DNA of 64,000 nucleotides from Tritrichomonas foetus. Its lineage: Eukaryota > Parabasalia > Tritrichomonadida > Tritrichomonadidae. Every line of letters starts with the position of its first letter. The stretch's first letter is position 1. Positions 17,001 to 25,100 of this stretch are shown here, piece after piece. The stretch lies in assembly GCA_001839685.1 (NCBI GenBank), contig MLAK01000637.1, positions 1-64,000 on the forward strand, written 5' to 3'. The position numbers were made by a program, and so were the translations under genes. The notes beneath the pieces were generated by a model. The model had not been told where the DNA came from. It did not search any database and worked only from the letters and a program-made list of their open reading frames with translations.

Positions 17001-19367
17001 AGCATATTTCTTACTTTTATCTCTTCGTTTTGAGATTTTATTCCTTTTATTTTCATCACCTTCGCGTTTTTCATTTTGTTCTTTTGAAGATTTATCTTCT
17101 TCTTTCTTTTCTTCGTTTTCTTTTGATTGAGTGGTTTCAGTTTCATCATCTTTAAGTTCCCTCTTTTCCTCGTCCTTTTCATTTTCTGTTTTAGCTTCTT
17201 CATTTTTCTCCTCTTTCATTTCTTCCTTATTTTCATCTTTATTGTCATTTTCTTTTGTTTCATCTTCATTGGGTTCCTCTTTATCCAATTCATTTACATT
17301 TTCTTTATCTTTATCTTTTTCTTGGTCACTTTCTCCACCTATTATACTTTCATTTTCACGTTTGGACGGCGAAAGAGGTGTTTTTGGTGTAGATGAAGGA
17401 GTTGTTCTCTTTGAATTAAGAGGTGTTGCTGCAGCAGCATCTGTCTCAATCGCAGAATCAACCATTTCTGCACGGTGTTTTGGCGTTTTGGGAGGAGTTT
17501 TAGAAGGCGATTTTGGCGGTGAAAACATTCCTTCATTTTCTTCAGTTGCGTCAGTTGCTAAATCAACATAATTTTTCTTTGTTCGCCTCTTCTTTTTATT
17601 TGGTGAAGGCTCTGAAGCTTGTGAAGATTCTTCATTTGTTGGAGAGTGAGTTCCAGATGGCACTTTATTGCCCATATCAAAGCGAACATTTGGACCTGAA
17701 CGTACTTCTTCTTCAGGTGGATTAGCATCAGGCTGTCCTTGTTCTTTATTTGTTTGAACTTCATGGGAAGTTAAATTCACATTTTTACGTGGCCTCTTTA
17801 CAGTTCGTGGTTGTGGAGGAGGAGGGGGAGGTAAAACTTCCTTTTTGGGAGGTCTTTGTGGAACAAATCTAATAGGGTCACGATCAAGAATTGGCATAGT
17901 GGTAATGATATTTGCAACTTTATAATGTTGAAGCTCAACGTTGACGTAATGGGTTGGAATTCCATCAAGAAGGGATTCAGAAGTTTGAACTTCAACAGAT
18001 TTTAATTCAACTTGCCCAGTTTGGGTTGCTGGTCTTGTCACCTTTTCAGAGTGTGGGCCACTTGACTTGGTTGTTGATGGACGAGAATTATCGAGAAGCT
18101 CGTCGAGGTTAGGTTCAACAATCACTGTACTTTCAGGAAGTTTTATGGATTCAGGGGATGGTGGAGGTATATTTGAAGGAAGAAGCATTTTTTCAGATAA
18201 AGCTTGTTTTAATTGAGAAACCTCAACTTTTAATGAGTGAATCTGTTGACGGTAATTTCCATCTATTCGAGTTAAGTTATCAGTGAAACTTTCTTTCATC
18301 TTCTGAAAAATTGCATTAAAGTCAGGAAGTTCAGGTTGTCTTGAAGATGATTGTGCTGATGGTATTTGATTAGCTGAAGCAGAAGAATCAAGTCTTTTCT
18401 CAACATCAACATGTAATTCTGCCATTTTTTGATAAAGTCTATCAAATTCATCTGAAAAGGCTTTATTTTCTCTCAAGCATTGGTTAATTTGTTTTGTTTG
18501 GTTGTCTTTGTCAGTAATGAGGCTATTCACAGCTTTAATAGTCGAATTAATTTTATCAGCATTTGCTTTTTGATCCATTCGAATTCCATCAATAACTTCT
18601 TTAATTTCTTCGAACCTTGGATCAAATCTTTTTTGTCTTGATGTCCTTTTTGGTTCTTCAGGAGTATGCGGCGTTGAAAAACTTGCAATTGGAGTTGACG
18701 ATACAGGTTCAATGTGGCTTGTCATGCTATCGATATCTCCAATCACAGTTGGCTTCTTTTCAGCAAGCAAATTAGGTGTGCTTGAAACCACAGCCGGCTC
18801 TTCTTCTTTGACTTCAGCAATTTCTAGTGGTTTTATTTCTTTCATTTCTTTATCATCATTCATCAATGTTATTAAATTTCTGATTTTATCTTTGAGATGT
18901 GAAATGTCTTTGCTCATTGTTTTCAATTTGAAATTAATTTCTGCGCTGTCTTTGTATTCTTTTTGCGAATCGGCTGGCTCTGGCAATTCTTGGAGGAGGG
19001 GGGTTGGCGGACTGGAGGGTCGGGAGAGATCATTTGCTAAGGATGATAAACTTCTGTCCATTCGTTCACGCATATCTTTCAGTTGGAAATTGAAAAATGC
19101 CTTTAATTCTTTGATTTCTGATCCAAATTCTGTATTTTGACGATCGCATTGTTTTGATAGCGCATTAATTCGAGTTAAAATATCGTGCATGTCTTCTGAA
19201 GGTGACACGCGATCGAAATCGTCTCGTTTATTTTTTTCTAGATTTGACATAATATTATCGACTCGAGCTGCAATTTCGAGAAGCACGTCTCGCATATTCT
19301 GAGTGGATAGCTCAATATCCCATATCTCTGGGTTTTTGAGGAGACTCTCGAGAGTCTCAATACTCAT
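14085..19367 (-). CDS. Giant coiled-coil protein, possibly QRICH2/DUF4795-like
   Basis: This 1760-residue protein has predicted coiled-coil blocks at the N-terminus (residues 1-350) and in several later segments. A proline-rich patch lies near residue 512 (PPPPPPQPRTVKRPRK). A long Lys/Glu low-complexity region occupies about residues 676-890, with an acidic stretch after it. The C-terminal 150 residues begin LMPFLYELRSELM, continue as an amphipathic coil and end in a basic tail after a C-x-x-C pair (FTCLFCGSKK, near residue 1712). A coil followed by a short CxxC near the C-terminus is the layout of DUF4795 proteins such as QRICH2, which act in flagellar axonemes. I regard that as a tentative match. 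The antisense frames over the Lys/Glu tract are long only because of codon bias. Confidence 0.9.
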   Translation of the reverse strand: MSIETLESLLKNPEIWDIELSTQNMRDVLLEIAARVDNIMSNLEKNKRDDFDRVSPSEDMHDILTRINALSKQCDRQNTEFGSEIKELKAFFNFQLKDMRERMDRSLSSLANDLSRPSSPPTPLLQELPEPADSQKEYKDSAEINFKLKTMSKDISHLKDKIRNLITLMNDDKEMKEIKPLEIAEVKEEEPAVVSSTPNLLAEKKPTVIGDIDSMTSHIEPVSSTPIASFSTPHTPEEPKRTSRQKRFDPRFEEIKEVIDGIRMDQKANADKINSTIKAVNSLITDKDNQTKQINQCLRENKAFSDEFDRLYQKMAELHVDVEKRLDSSASANQIPSAQSSSRQPELPDFNAIFQKMKESFTDNLTRIDGNYRQQIHSLKVEVSQLKQALSEKMLLPSNIPPPSPESIKLPESTVIVEPNLDELLDNSRPSTTKSSGPHSEKVTRPATQTGQVELKSVEVQTSESLLDGIPTHYVNVELQHYKVANIITTMPILDRDPIRFVPQRPPKKEVLPPPPPPQPRTVKRPRKNVNLTSHEVQTNKEQGQPDANPPEEEVRSGPNVRFDMGNKVPSGTHSPTNEESSQASEPSPNKKKRRTKKNYVDLATDATEENEGMFSPPKSPSKTPPKTPKHRAEMVDSAIETDAAAATPLNSKRTTPSSTPKTPLSPSKRENESIIGGESDQEKDKDKENVNELDKEEPNEDETKENDNKDENKEEMKEEKNEEAKTENEKDEEKRELKDDETETTQSKENEEKKEEDKSSKEQNEKREGDENKRNKISKRRDKSKKYADSETSTNDPEDSTTSTTSIQTTQSKDDNKEKKEHAKLRPKGKKPQLVSQGAGTENENEKKSKENEYEYEYEDEDKPRLVSHGITTDDVECGNADEEDEYEDEVMIVDVYVQTDDVDNDDLVLNVDEMGDMEYMEQYATNPVQNSSISVGSSVYHKYQPPRVFGLEHLLSLSIISEVKASEPQQIVVKIPEATSGEISQNLSRDDISSLIQKALEAQNHTNYNSLKQNIDENTNRIAEIVNTLNQMQGGEPVELINTTQSKEIIENLPKVTGSNIKASNASGSVIYATVPPQPKKIISQLSKPTLSSTPNIILVDCKPLTNPSPSSTDKNNEDKPLKPVVVNYVDNTKSAINNEAVELLKERLDKFELSVSALESQFYDLEKTIINTGAMRPNSAIIDDDKPFSSHLYSRIQHRSPLDGSPVNTKRIIPSDFTITPSKEGSHHKHHKHHSNRSSKIDLAKIQNKLPQQTEQINEEHEKLFDDEPQESEDVALIPFQPSSGNLGEEPTPNQNQGKTYYTQYIPGQQSAQVASEEPKVGLQFIGGFSIDPDFDITQKTQPDTVFDPEDLTISKYERQFRLLREAVVELRTDIQILKVKSNQPPPILPYSENAKTEQKDELETERSIDESTLRNLRRKIDLKLEDYESQISEIRRELYEHLNKPPEKVVEIVKEIHTITKPPEDEKEEVKKEPPPPPKDINVELNLVNAIKMLSDTQHKNIISIHKLELPPEVPEHSNPPTRQPIIEKPPTEQVYKPSANIVHNLPPPTKDVPSNDNENAKPQDFPPIPPPAPTPLMQREPNVGHEVPQIVKDMRVLNAMPKKDMLELLMPFLYELRSELMINIDSNTERIRCIEDQIGQKVEKEFIDTFFRKIRVAVQDADSKATKAINSLVDKITSEDLENRIQELIRQMGAQETTVAGKTNFTCLFCGSKKSTVSKVGGGILDRGKIFKGRATRQSLPTNEASQLPPLSEDE

Positions 19368-19688
19368 TAAAAAAGATTTCCAGAAAAAATAACTATTTTC
19401 TTTGTTCGTTTTTTCATTCTTTTATTTTGAATAGTTTATGCAAGAATTCACCTTGACTAAAATTTTTTCGAATTTTCGGGCGGGGGTTAAAACTGTTTGA
19501 AATATCTATTGAAAAATTAACCTTCAATTTTCACCATGGAGTTGAATTAATAATTCAATGGATATTTGCTCCAATATTCTCCATAATGTCTCAATTTATT
19601 TGAATGTAATTAATAAAAATCTTTCAAAGATTTCTACCCCATCTTTTCAAAATTAAGAATTCAATGCATCATTTCATTTTTTGGAGAA
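19368..19688. other. Divergent promoter region, 321 bp
   Basis: Lies between the coiled-coil gene (-) and GNA1 (+). Only initiator-like TCATTT motifs close to the GNA1 ATG are recognisable. Confidence 0.5.
19669..19680 (+). promoter_or_regulatory. Candidate initiator (Inr) for GNA1
   Basis: TCATTTCATTTT lies 9-20 bases before the ATG at 19689. Trichomonad promoters use an Inr of the form TCA(C/T)(T/A) close to the start codon. The match is by sequence only. Confidence 0.45.
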
Positions 19689-20126
19689 ATGGCTCTATCA
19701 TTCCGAAAATTAGATCGTAGCGATTACGGAAAAGGTTTCTTACAAATTTTAAATCAATTGGCACCAGTCCGCGATTTCAGCAAAGAATTCTTTGATCGAA
19801 TCTATGATGAATTTCAAAACACGCCAGGAAAGCATGTGTATGTGGGCGAAATTGACAACAAGCTTGTGTGCACAGGAACACTTCTCGTTGAGAGAAAATT
19901 CTTTTTCAATGGCTCCAATTTTGGCCATATTGAAGATATCGTTGTTGACTCAAGTCTTCGCGGCACAGGCGTTGGAAAGAAGCTCATTGATCGATTGATC
20001 GAGGATGGAAAGGAAAGCAAGTGCATCCGCCTTGTTTTGGACTGCGTCGACGATAAGAAAGATTTTTACGCGAAATGTGGCTTTTACCGAAAAGGAAATC
20101 AAATGAATCTTGAATTTGGTAAATAA
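19689..20126 (+). CDS. GNA1: Glucosamine-6-phosphate N-acetyltransferase (GNAT family)
   Basis: This is a 145-residue single-domain GNAT protein. The acetyl-CoA-binding motif A is clear (IEDIVVDSSLRGTGVGKKLI, with R/Q-x-x-G-x-G/A at residues 88-96). It is preceded by the GH-I-E-D-I-V strand typical of GNA1 and followed by LVLDC and YAKCGFYRKGNQM, the C-terminal GNA1 signature. Length matches eukaryotic GNA1 (about 150-180 residues). The enzyme transfers acetyl from acetyl-CoA to glucosamine-6-phosphate in the cytosolic pathway to UDP-GlcNAc, needed for glycoproteins and GPI-like glycoconjugates. The ATG follows a good initiator motif. Another small-molecule GNAT is possible but less likely. 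Confidence 0.88.
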   Translation: MALSFRKLDRSDYGKGFLQILNQLAPVRDFSKEFFDRIYDEFQNTPGKHVYVGEIDNKLVCTGTLLVERKFFFNGSNFGHIEDIVVDSSLRGTGVGKKLIDRLIEDGKESKCIRLVLDCVDDKKDFYAKCGFYRKGNQMNLEFGK

Positions 20127-20176
20127 ATCCTTTCCCCTTCACTTTCATTCTTTTTCAACTTTTTCTGGTCTCGAAG

Positions 20177-20298
20177 CCAAAAAATCACATTTCGAATTTC
20201 TCTTTTTTGTGAATTATTGATCATTGGTATTTCTAAGTAAGAATATTTGATCTTCTCTTTGTAAAACCAAAAAATCACATTTCGAATTTCTCTTTTTT
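20177..20298 (+). repeat. Exact 32-nt direct repeat, 90 bp apart
   Basis: The same 32-base string, beginning CCAAAAAATCACATTTCG and ending in CTCTTTTTT, occurs at 20177-20208 and 20267-20298, in the short spacer between the two convergent genes. The second copy is followed by TCTT instead of GTG. Confidence 0.9.
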
Positions 20299-20411
20299 CT
20301 TATCAAATTTTCGAAATCTCGAATTTTATTAAAAATCCCAAAAAAATGTAAAAAAATTCTAAAATATAATTTACTAATAATAATATATATATTGATACAT
20401 GGATACCTTCA

Positions 20412-20834
20412 TTACTCTTCTTCGCGTAGGATTTTAGTGATTAAATTCATATATTCTTTTGGAAGATAGTAGAGTATTCTTTTTCCAAACTTCGTATTCA
20501 TTACTAAATTCATGTAAAATCGTTCGTATCCTTGGACTGGAATTAGTTTAAAGTTTCTTATTTCTGAGTAAAATATTCTTTCGTCTTGATTTTCAGGATT
20601 ATATTTTTGAGGTCCTTCTGGTAGTTTGTATTTGATAAAAATTCCATCTGTTTCGAAATATAATTTACACAGCGTTCCTTGGAGATCGTAAACTTTGAAT
20701 GGATTTCTTGGTAATACTGTTTCTTGTTTTCTTGCTTCATAATTGAAACGAATTGTTGGCGGACCTTGCGCAATAATAGATTTATCGAATATTTCTTCTT
20801 TTGGTTTGAAAAATTCGAACATATTCATCATCAT
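20412..20834 (-). CDS. Small conserved-looking protein, unknown function
   Basis: This is a 140-residue protein starting MMMNMFEFF. It alternates short beta-prone strands (KVYDLQGTLCKLYFETDGIF, then FKLIPVQGYERFYMNLVM) and ends in a single amphipathic helix (PKEYMNLITKILREEE). A set of strands closed by a C-terminal helix is the layout of PH-like domains, but no family motif is recognised, so this is only a structural guess. There are no membrane segments. An initiator-like TCATTT lies just upstream on the minus strand (20842-20847). It is convergent with GNA1. Confidence 0.75.
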   Translation of the reverse strand: MMMNMFEFFKPKEEIFDKSIIAQGPPTIRFNYEARKQETVLPRNPFKVYDLQGTLCKLYFETDGIFIKYKLPEGPQKYNPENQDERIFYSEIRNFKLIPVQGYERFYMNLVMNTKFGKRILYYLPKEYMNLITKILREEE

Positions 20835-21199
20835 ATTGTCAAAATGAAATGAAAATATTGAATGATACTTTTTCAGTGATGAAAATTTTGTAAAATTTTG
20901 TAAAATGGTCGGCCAATTTTTAATTTAAAAGAGTTATCGAAGTTATTCAATTTAATAATTTATCTTCAACGTTGAATCATCGACATCTGCTTTATCAACA
21001 ATTAACTATGTCAACAACCTTATCATTAGAATATTGAAATCATGCCATTTTGAAATATGAGTGAGCTTGAGTGACATTTCAAGTTGGTCAGTGACAGACA
21101 ATTTTCAAAAATAAATAAATTTTAATGAAAAATGAAATCTAGATCTCTGATATTTTATACAACTTCTTAATATTTACAATACTGATATACAAAATAAAG
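20835..21199. other. Intergenic region, 365 bp
   Basis: AT-rich spacer with a tandem TTTTGTAAAAT doublet near 20890. No gene is seen. Confidence 0.5.
20842..20847 (-). promoter_or_regulatory. Candidate initiator for the gene at 20412-20834
   Basis: The minus-strand read is TCATTT, 8 bases before ATG. It fits the trichomonad Inr pattern. Confidence 0.4.
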
Positions 21200-23071
21200 T
21201 TATTCTTCATTTCCTGATTGATTTCCTGAGTTGTTTTGTGAATTCTCGTCTGTTGAATCATTTTTATCACTGTCATCTGCCAAATCAGGGAAAAAGTTGA
21301 CAAGTTTGAAAATTTCCTGTTTAATTCGCTCTTTCTTCACTTGAAGTGTTAAATTTGTCATTCTTTTCATTCCACCATATACAAAATTTGTTCCTTCACA
21401 AGTAACAATCAATCCACCAACTGGTAACTCTTTCAATTTGGTTGCAGCTTCTTCAGTCATTTGTGAAAACTGCAAACCTGGGTTTCCTGCTTTCAATGTT
21501 TCTTTCAAATCGGAAGGAGCAATACTAACTATTCTTTTTGTTGCAAAATGATTTAATATTTCGATTCCTTCGAAGCAAGGAAAAGCTTTAACTGCATTTT
21601 CATCATTTAGTGATTTATAAGAAAATAAACGAGTTCCACAAGCAACTGGTCTGAGTTTTTCTTCAGGGATTTTCTGTACAAGATCAACTATTTGATCAGT
21701 TAAATAAAAAATTGTTTTTACTGATTTTTCTGCGCGTGCAAATAAATGTGATGGATTGAATTCTTGCTTCATTCCATAATCATTTTTTATTTCTTCAATA
21801 ATTTGGTTGCCACCTTCCACATTTGCAAGTTGAATGAAAGGAGGTTCTTTCCAAGTTTTTGATGCATGTTGAGTTGTTTGTACTCTTACAGAAAATTCTG
21901 AATTCTTGCAAAGAACTGCAACAAAAAATCCACCAGTATCATTTTGATGTGGAAAGAATCTCATACAATTTTCAATACCATCAACAACATTTAAAGGAAA
22001 CATAGTATCACGAATTTGTTTGGAGAGTTCTTCTGGAACATCTTCAATTTTTTCGAACTTTGTTTTATCTGAATAAACGCCCCAAGTCTTCATACCATTC
22101 GTTCTCTTCAAGCCAGGGAATTTCGAAGAACAGTCCAAAATTGAGACAGAACCACCTAATTCGTTAATTACTGAGGAAATAACCGCTTCATCTTCAATAG
22201 GATTCATTGAGCATGTTGAATATACACAATATCCGCCAATTTTCAATAATTGAAGACCACGAATTAAAATTGACCTTTGGATTGAATGTAAACCACAACC
22301 ATTTCGAGTTGACCATTTTTTAGTAGCGTCGGGATTCTTTCGGAAGGTTCCATCACCTGAACAAGGTACATCACAAAGTACTCGATCAAACTGCCCAATT
22401 TCTGGAATGTATTGAGCAGGATGATTAATAACTAATACTTTAGATGTGTCAATTCTATTCAATTGATGGACAAGCGTGTGACAACGATTCGTTTCAATAT
22501 CATTTGCAACTAAGAATCCAGTTTTAAGTGTTTCCAAAATCTGCATGGTTTTTGATCCAGGTGCAGCGCACATGTCTACAACACTATTGTCTGGCTGAAC
22601 ATCAAGGAAAAATGGAGGAAGCATTGAAACGAATTCTTGCCGAGTTATATCTCCGACTTCTGTATGGGCATGAAGCCAATCCCTGAAAGGATGAAGCTCG
22701 GCGTTCTTTCTAAGCTGTGGACGACTTACTGAAAGTTTGCAAACTAAACCGAAGCTAGGATCGAGGTAGTCGATGATTTCTGCGTCGTAATTTAATTCCT
22801 TTAATTTTCGAATATGCTCTTCGAGTTCTGATTTCACGCGTGGAAAGTCGGGCGAGTTTGTAAGTAAACGGAAAACATGTGGCAGTGTAATTTTATAAGT
22901 GGTAATAAATGATTCAAATTCTTCATCGGTTAAAGCGTTTGGAACGAGCTGATTTTTATAATATTCGATAAAATCTGGTGGAATGTAGCCTGGCTCTACG
23001 CGTGTATTTTCCTGGCGCTCCTTTGGATTTTTATTTCGATTTTTATTTTGGCGACCTTTCTTCCTTCCCAT
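21200..23071 (-). CDS. NSUN2/Trm4-type RNA cytosine-5 methyltransferase
   Basis: This 623-residue protein has the NOL1/NOP2/Sun fold signatures. The SAM-binding motif DMCAAPGSKT is near residue 165. Motif IV DVPCSGDG (release cysteine) is near 234, and motif VI STCSMNPIEDEA (catalytic cysteine) is near 285. The N-terminal FRDWLHAHTEVGDITRQEFV and the order KNPD...W, HSIQ are typical of the NSUN2/Trm4 subgroup, and the length fits. The enzyme methylates cytosine C5 in tRNA (and some mRNA) using SAM, in the nucleus. The N-terminus is Lys/Arg-rich (MGRKKGRQNKNRNKNP), a probable nuclear/nucleolar signal. The C-terminus is an acidic Asn/Ser/Asp tail. Its start is 134 bp from a divergent gene. Confidence 0.92.
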   Translation of the reverse strand: MGRKKGRQNKNRNKNPKERQENTRVEPGYIPPDFIEYYKNQLVPNALTDEEFESFITTYKITLPHVFRLLTNSPDFPRVKSELEEHIRKLKELNYDAEIIDYLDPSFGLVCKLSVSRPQLRKNAELHPFRDWLHAHTEVGDITRQEFVSMLPPFFLDVQPDNSVVDMCAAPGSKTMQILETLKTGFLVANDIETNRCHTLVHQLNRIDTSKVLVINHPAQYIPEIGQFDRVLCDVPCSGDGTFRKNPDATKKWSTRNGCGLHSIQRSILIRGLQLLKIGGYCVYSTCSMNPIEDEAVISSVINELGGSVSILDCSSKFPGLKRTNGMKTWGVYSDKTKFEKIEDVPEELSKQIRDTMFPLNVVDGIENCMRFFPHQNDTGGFFVAVLCKNSEFSVRVQTTQHASKTWKEPPFIQLANVEGGNQIIEEIKNDYGMKQEFNPSHLFARAEKSVKTIFYLTDQIVDLVQKIPEEKLRPVACGTRLFSYKSLNDENAVKAFPCFEGIEILNHFATKRIVSIAPSDLKETLKAGNPGLQFSQMTEEAATKLKELPVGGLIVTCEGTNFVYGGMKRMTNLTLQVKKERIKQEIFKLVNFFPDLADDSDKNDSTDENSQNNSGNQSGNEE

Positions 23072-23205
23072 TTTGATAAACTTTTTGATAATGAAGCTGA
23101 TCTTTCAAATTCTTATCGGCGAAAATTGATCATTTTGAATGAACAATGGTGAATATAGCACCGATCATTTCTAACAGAAAATAAAAATCTACGAAAAATC
23201 GACTT

Positions 23206-24147
23206 ATGCGCACACGTAGGTGTAAACATAATGATACCGATGATGACAATAATGATTTCGACGACGAGAACTTTTTCACTTTGATGTTTGGAAACGATGG
23301 TCATTCAATTTTAGATTCGCATGATGACAATTACACAGTTTTAACGAAAAAAGTGAGTGCAATCAAAAAGTCATACAAAAAGCAAATTTCGCAATACGAA
23401 GAAGATATTCAAAATTTCAGGGAAATATATAACATATTTAATATTCACATGCCTCATAATATTAGCAGGGACACAGAAGCACTAAAAGAAGAGCTTATTT
23501 CAGAAAACGATAAAAAGAACATAATTCCAAAATTTTCAACTATCACAAAGCTGAAAAAGAAGCCTCCACAAAAGAGTTTTAAATCACCACTTGAACTCAG
23601 AAAAATGCTTTATAAACCAGTAAATGCTTTTAGTATTTATGAAGAACTAAAGAACCAAAATAAAAAGCCATCTGAATATCAAAATCCCGATCCAAGCCAA
23701 TTTCATTCGTTTGCAAATAAGGGCTTATATGTGCCTCCTTTCTATGATATAAATATCGAAGATTTACTTCTATCAGCAATCATAAAAATTGATAAAAAAG
23801 ATAATAATATCACTTTTACTCCACCAATTGAAAATAGTGATATTTCACAAGATGAAGAAACTCCCTATCAGACTCTTGATTTGAATCAACGATTTTTATG
23901 CGAATTAGAATCATTAAATATTTCACCACCTGCAAACGAAAATGTAATTATCACAAACATGATGTGTGCCTCGCAAAAGATTGACGTTGAGAAGGTGGAA
24001 AAAGTAATTGATGATGCAAATAATGCAAGAAAACTTTTGCAGGCAATTTTGATGAAGAATGCAAAAAAGATTGCAATGCATAATGAGAGATGCGGATTAA
24101 TTCAATACATTGATCAAGAAGTCGGACATCAAATTTCTTCAACATAA
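23206..24147 (+). CDS. Unknown acidic/coiled-coil protein, possibly Ada3-like
   Basis: This is a 313-residue protein with an acidic start (DTDDDNNDFDDENFF), a coiled coil around residues 45-80 (KKSYKKQISQYEEDIQNFRE) and a central low-complexity basic region. The C-terminal helical part is NQRFLCELESLNISPPANE..., then a VEKVIDDANNARKLLQAIL coil, then MHNERCGLIQYIDQEVG. A final module with an L-x-x-E-L-x-x-L opening, an N-x-x-R/K-x-x-L helix and a closing coil recalls the C-terminus of Ada3/Ngg1, a SAGA histone-acetyltransferase subunit. The match is weak and is offered only as a hypothesis. There are no membrane segments. Head-to-head with the NSUN2-type gene. Confidence 0.85.
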   Translation: MRTRRCKHNDTDDDNNDFDDENFFTLMFGNDGHSILDSHDDNYTVLTKKVSAIKKSYKKQISQYEEDIQNFREIYNIFNIHMPHNISRDTEALKEELISENDKKNIIPKFSTITKLKKKPPQKSFKSPLELRKMLYKPVNAFSIYEELKNQNKKPSEYQNPDPSQFHSFANKGLYVPPFYDINIEDLLLSAIIKIDKKDNNITFTPPIENSDISQDEETPYQTLDLNQRFLCELESLNISPPANENVIITNMMCASQKIDVEKVEKVIDDANNARKLLQAILMKNAKKIAMHNERCGLIQYIDQEVGHQISST

Positions 24148-24622
24148 TCCAAAATCATTTCTTTTTTATGTCAGAATCATCACTAAAAATTGTTATTATT
24201 TAGTCCATTTTAGAATGTTTTATTATTGTTTAATTTTTTATGTTTGCAGAATATGTTTTATCTTTGTTGAATATGTTTTATCTTTGATAAATATGTTTTC
24301 TCTTTGATGAATATAAACCATTAAGTATTTTGTAATCAAACATATTCCACTCAACAAAGGAGTCTTTTTAATTCTTCCTTGAATGCTTTCTCATTCAAGT
24401 AGCAATATTTCACAAAACTACTTCATATTTCCTTTATTACACGGATTAGAATATCAATTTATTTCTTGAAAAGGCGCTATTTAAGGTTTTGATTCATTCC
24501 ATTGGAAACCCACAATATTGAAACCTAATGAGTAGTGATGCGCAATAAATAGAATTAAAAATAAAATATATATGGGATATTGTGAATATTTTATAAAACT
24601 ACATCATTGATTAAAAGTGCTC
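24148..24622. other. Intergenic region with a 20-nt tandem repeat
   Basis: 475 bp between convergent genes. It holds the repeat at 24249-24315 and nothing else recognisable. Confidence 0.6.
24249..24315 (+). repeat. 20-nt tandem repeat, about 3.3 copies
   Basis: The units GAATATGTTTTATCTTTGTT, GAATATGTTTTATCTTTGAT and AAATATGTTTTCTCTTTGAT are followed by a partial copy, just downstream of the gene ending at 24147. Confidence 0.9.
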
Positions 24623-24940
24623 TTAAGAATGGTTAACAAGTTCATGAAGGTTGTCCGCGATGACTTTTGCTTCCCATTCAGCAATCGCTAATTTATCAAT
24701 TCCAGGACGGTGAGTTGATGCTGGCTGGACGTTCTCTAATGCGTTGAGTTCATCTGTCAGTATCCTTTTGATTGTTGCTAATTTTGTATAGTAGTCGTTC
24801 GTTAAACTGAGAAGGGCATTATTTTTTTCTGCGTTGTTTGCTTGAATTTCTTTAAGCTCGCCAACTGTCTGTCCTGCTGTTTCCAAAAGGCCAATTACAA
24901 GTTCTTCCGCCTCTTCAAGGTTTGCTAATCTATCAGCCAT
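24623..24940 (-). CDS. Mediator subunit 11-like protein
   Basis: This 105-residue helical protein fits MED11 in length and layout. A first helix reads RLANLEEAEELVIGLLETAG and continues as GQTVGELKEIQANN; a second long helix is centred on NDYYTKLATIKRILTDEL. A loop with H-R-P-G-I-D follows, then a last helix AIAEWEAKVIADNLHEL. In MED11 the same order occurs, with A-G-x-x-x-x-E-L in helix 1 and a conserved H-x-G-x-x-Y loop before the final helix. The protein would be part of the Mediator head that links activators to RNA polymerase II. MED22 or another small helical-bundle protein is the alternative. Head-to-head with the gene at 25101. Confidence 0.75.
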   Translation of the reverse strand: MADRLANLEEAEELVIGLLETAGQTVGELKEIQANNAEKNNALLSLTNDYYTKLATIKRILTDELNALENVQPASTHRPGIDKLAIAEWEAKVIADNLHELVNHS

Positions 24941-25100
24941 CGATTATTTTTGAGTAACAGAATATCAAGATATGACATGCTTATATTCTTGTTAAAAAGT
25001 TTATATGCCATCACTAAATTTTGAAAAGAAAACATCATCTAACTTTTTGATGTAATGACATATTTCGAAGTTAAATTTTCGATCAAAAATTTTCGATTTC

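Noticed and set aside
17127..17571. Long plus-strand frames rich in Ser, Phe and Val over the coiled-coil gene
   Set aside because: They are antisense to the Lys/Glu low-complexity region; GAA/AAA codons read backwards seldom give stops.
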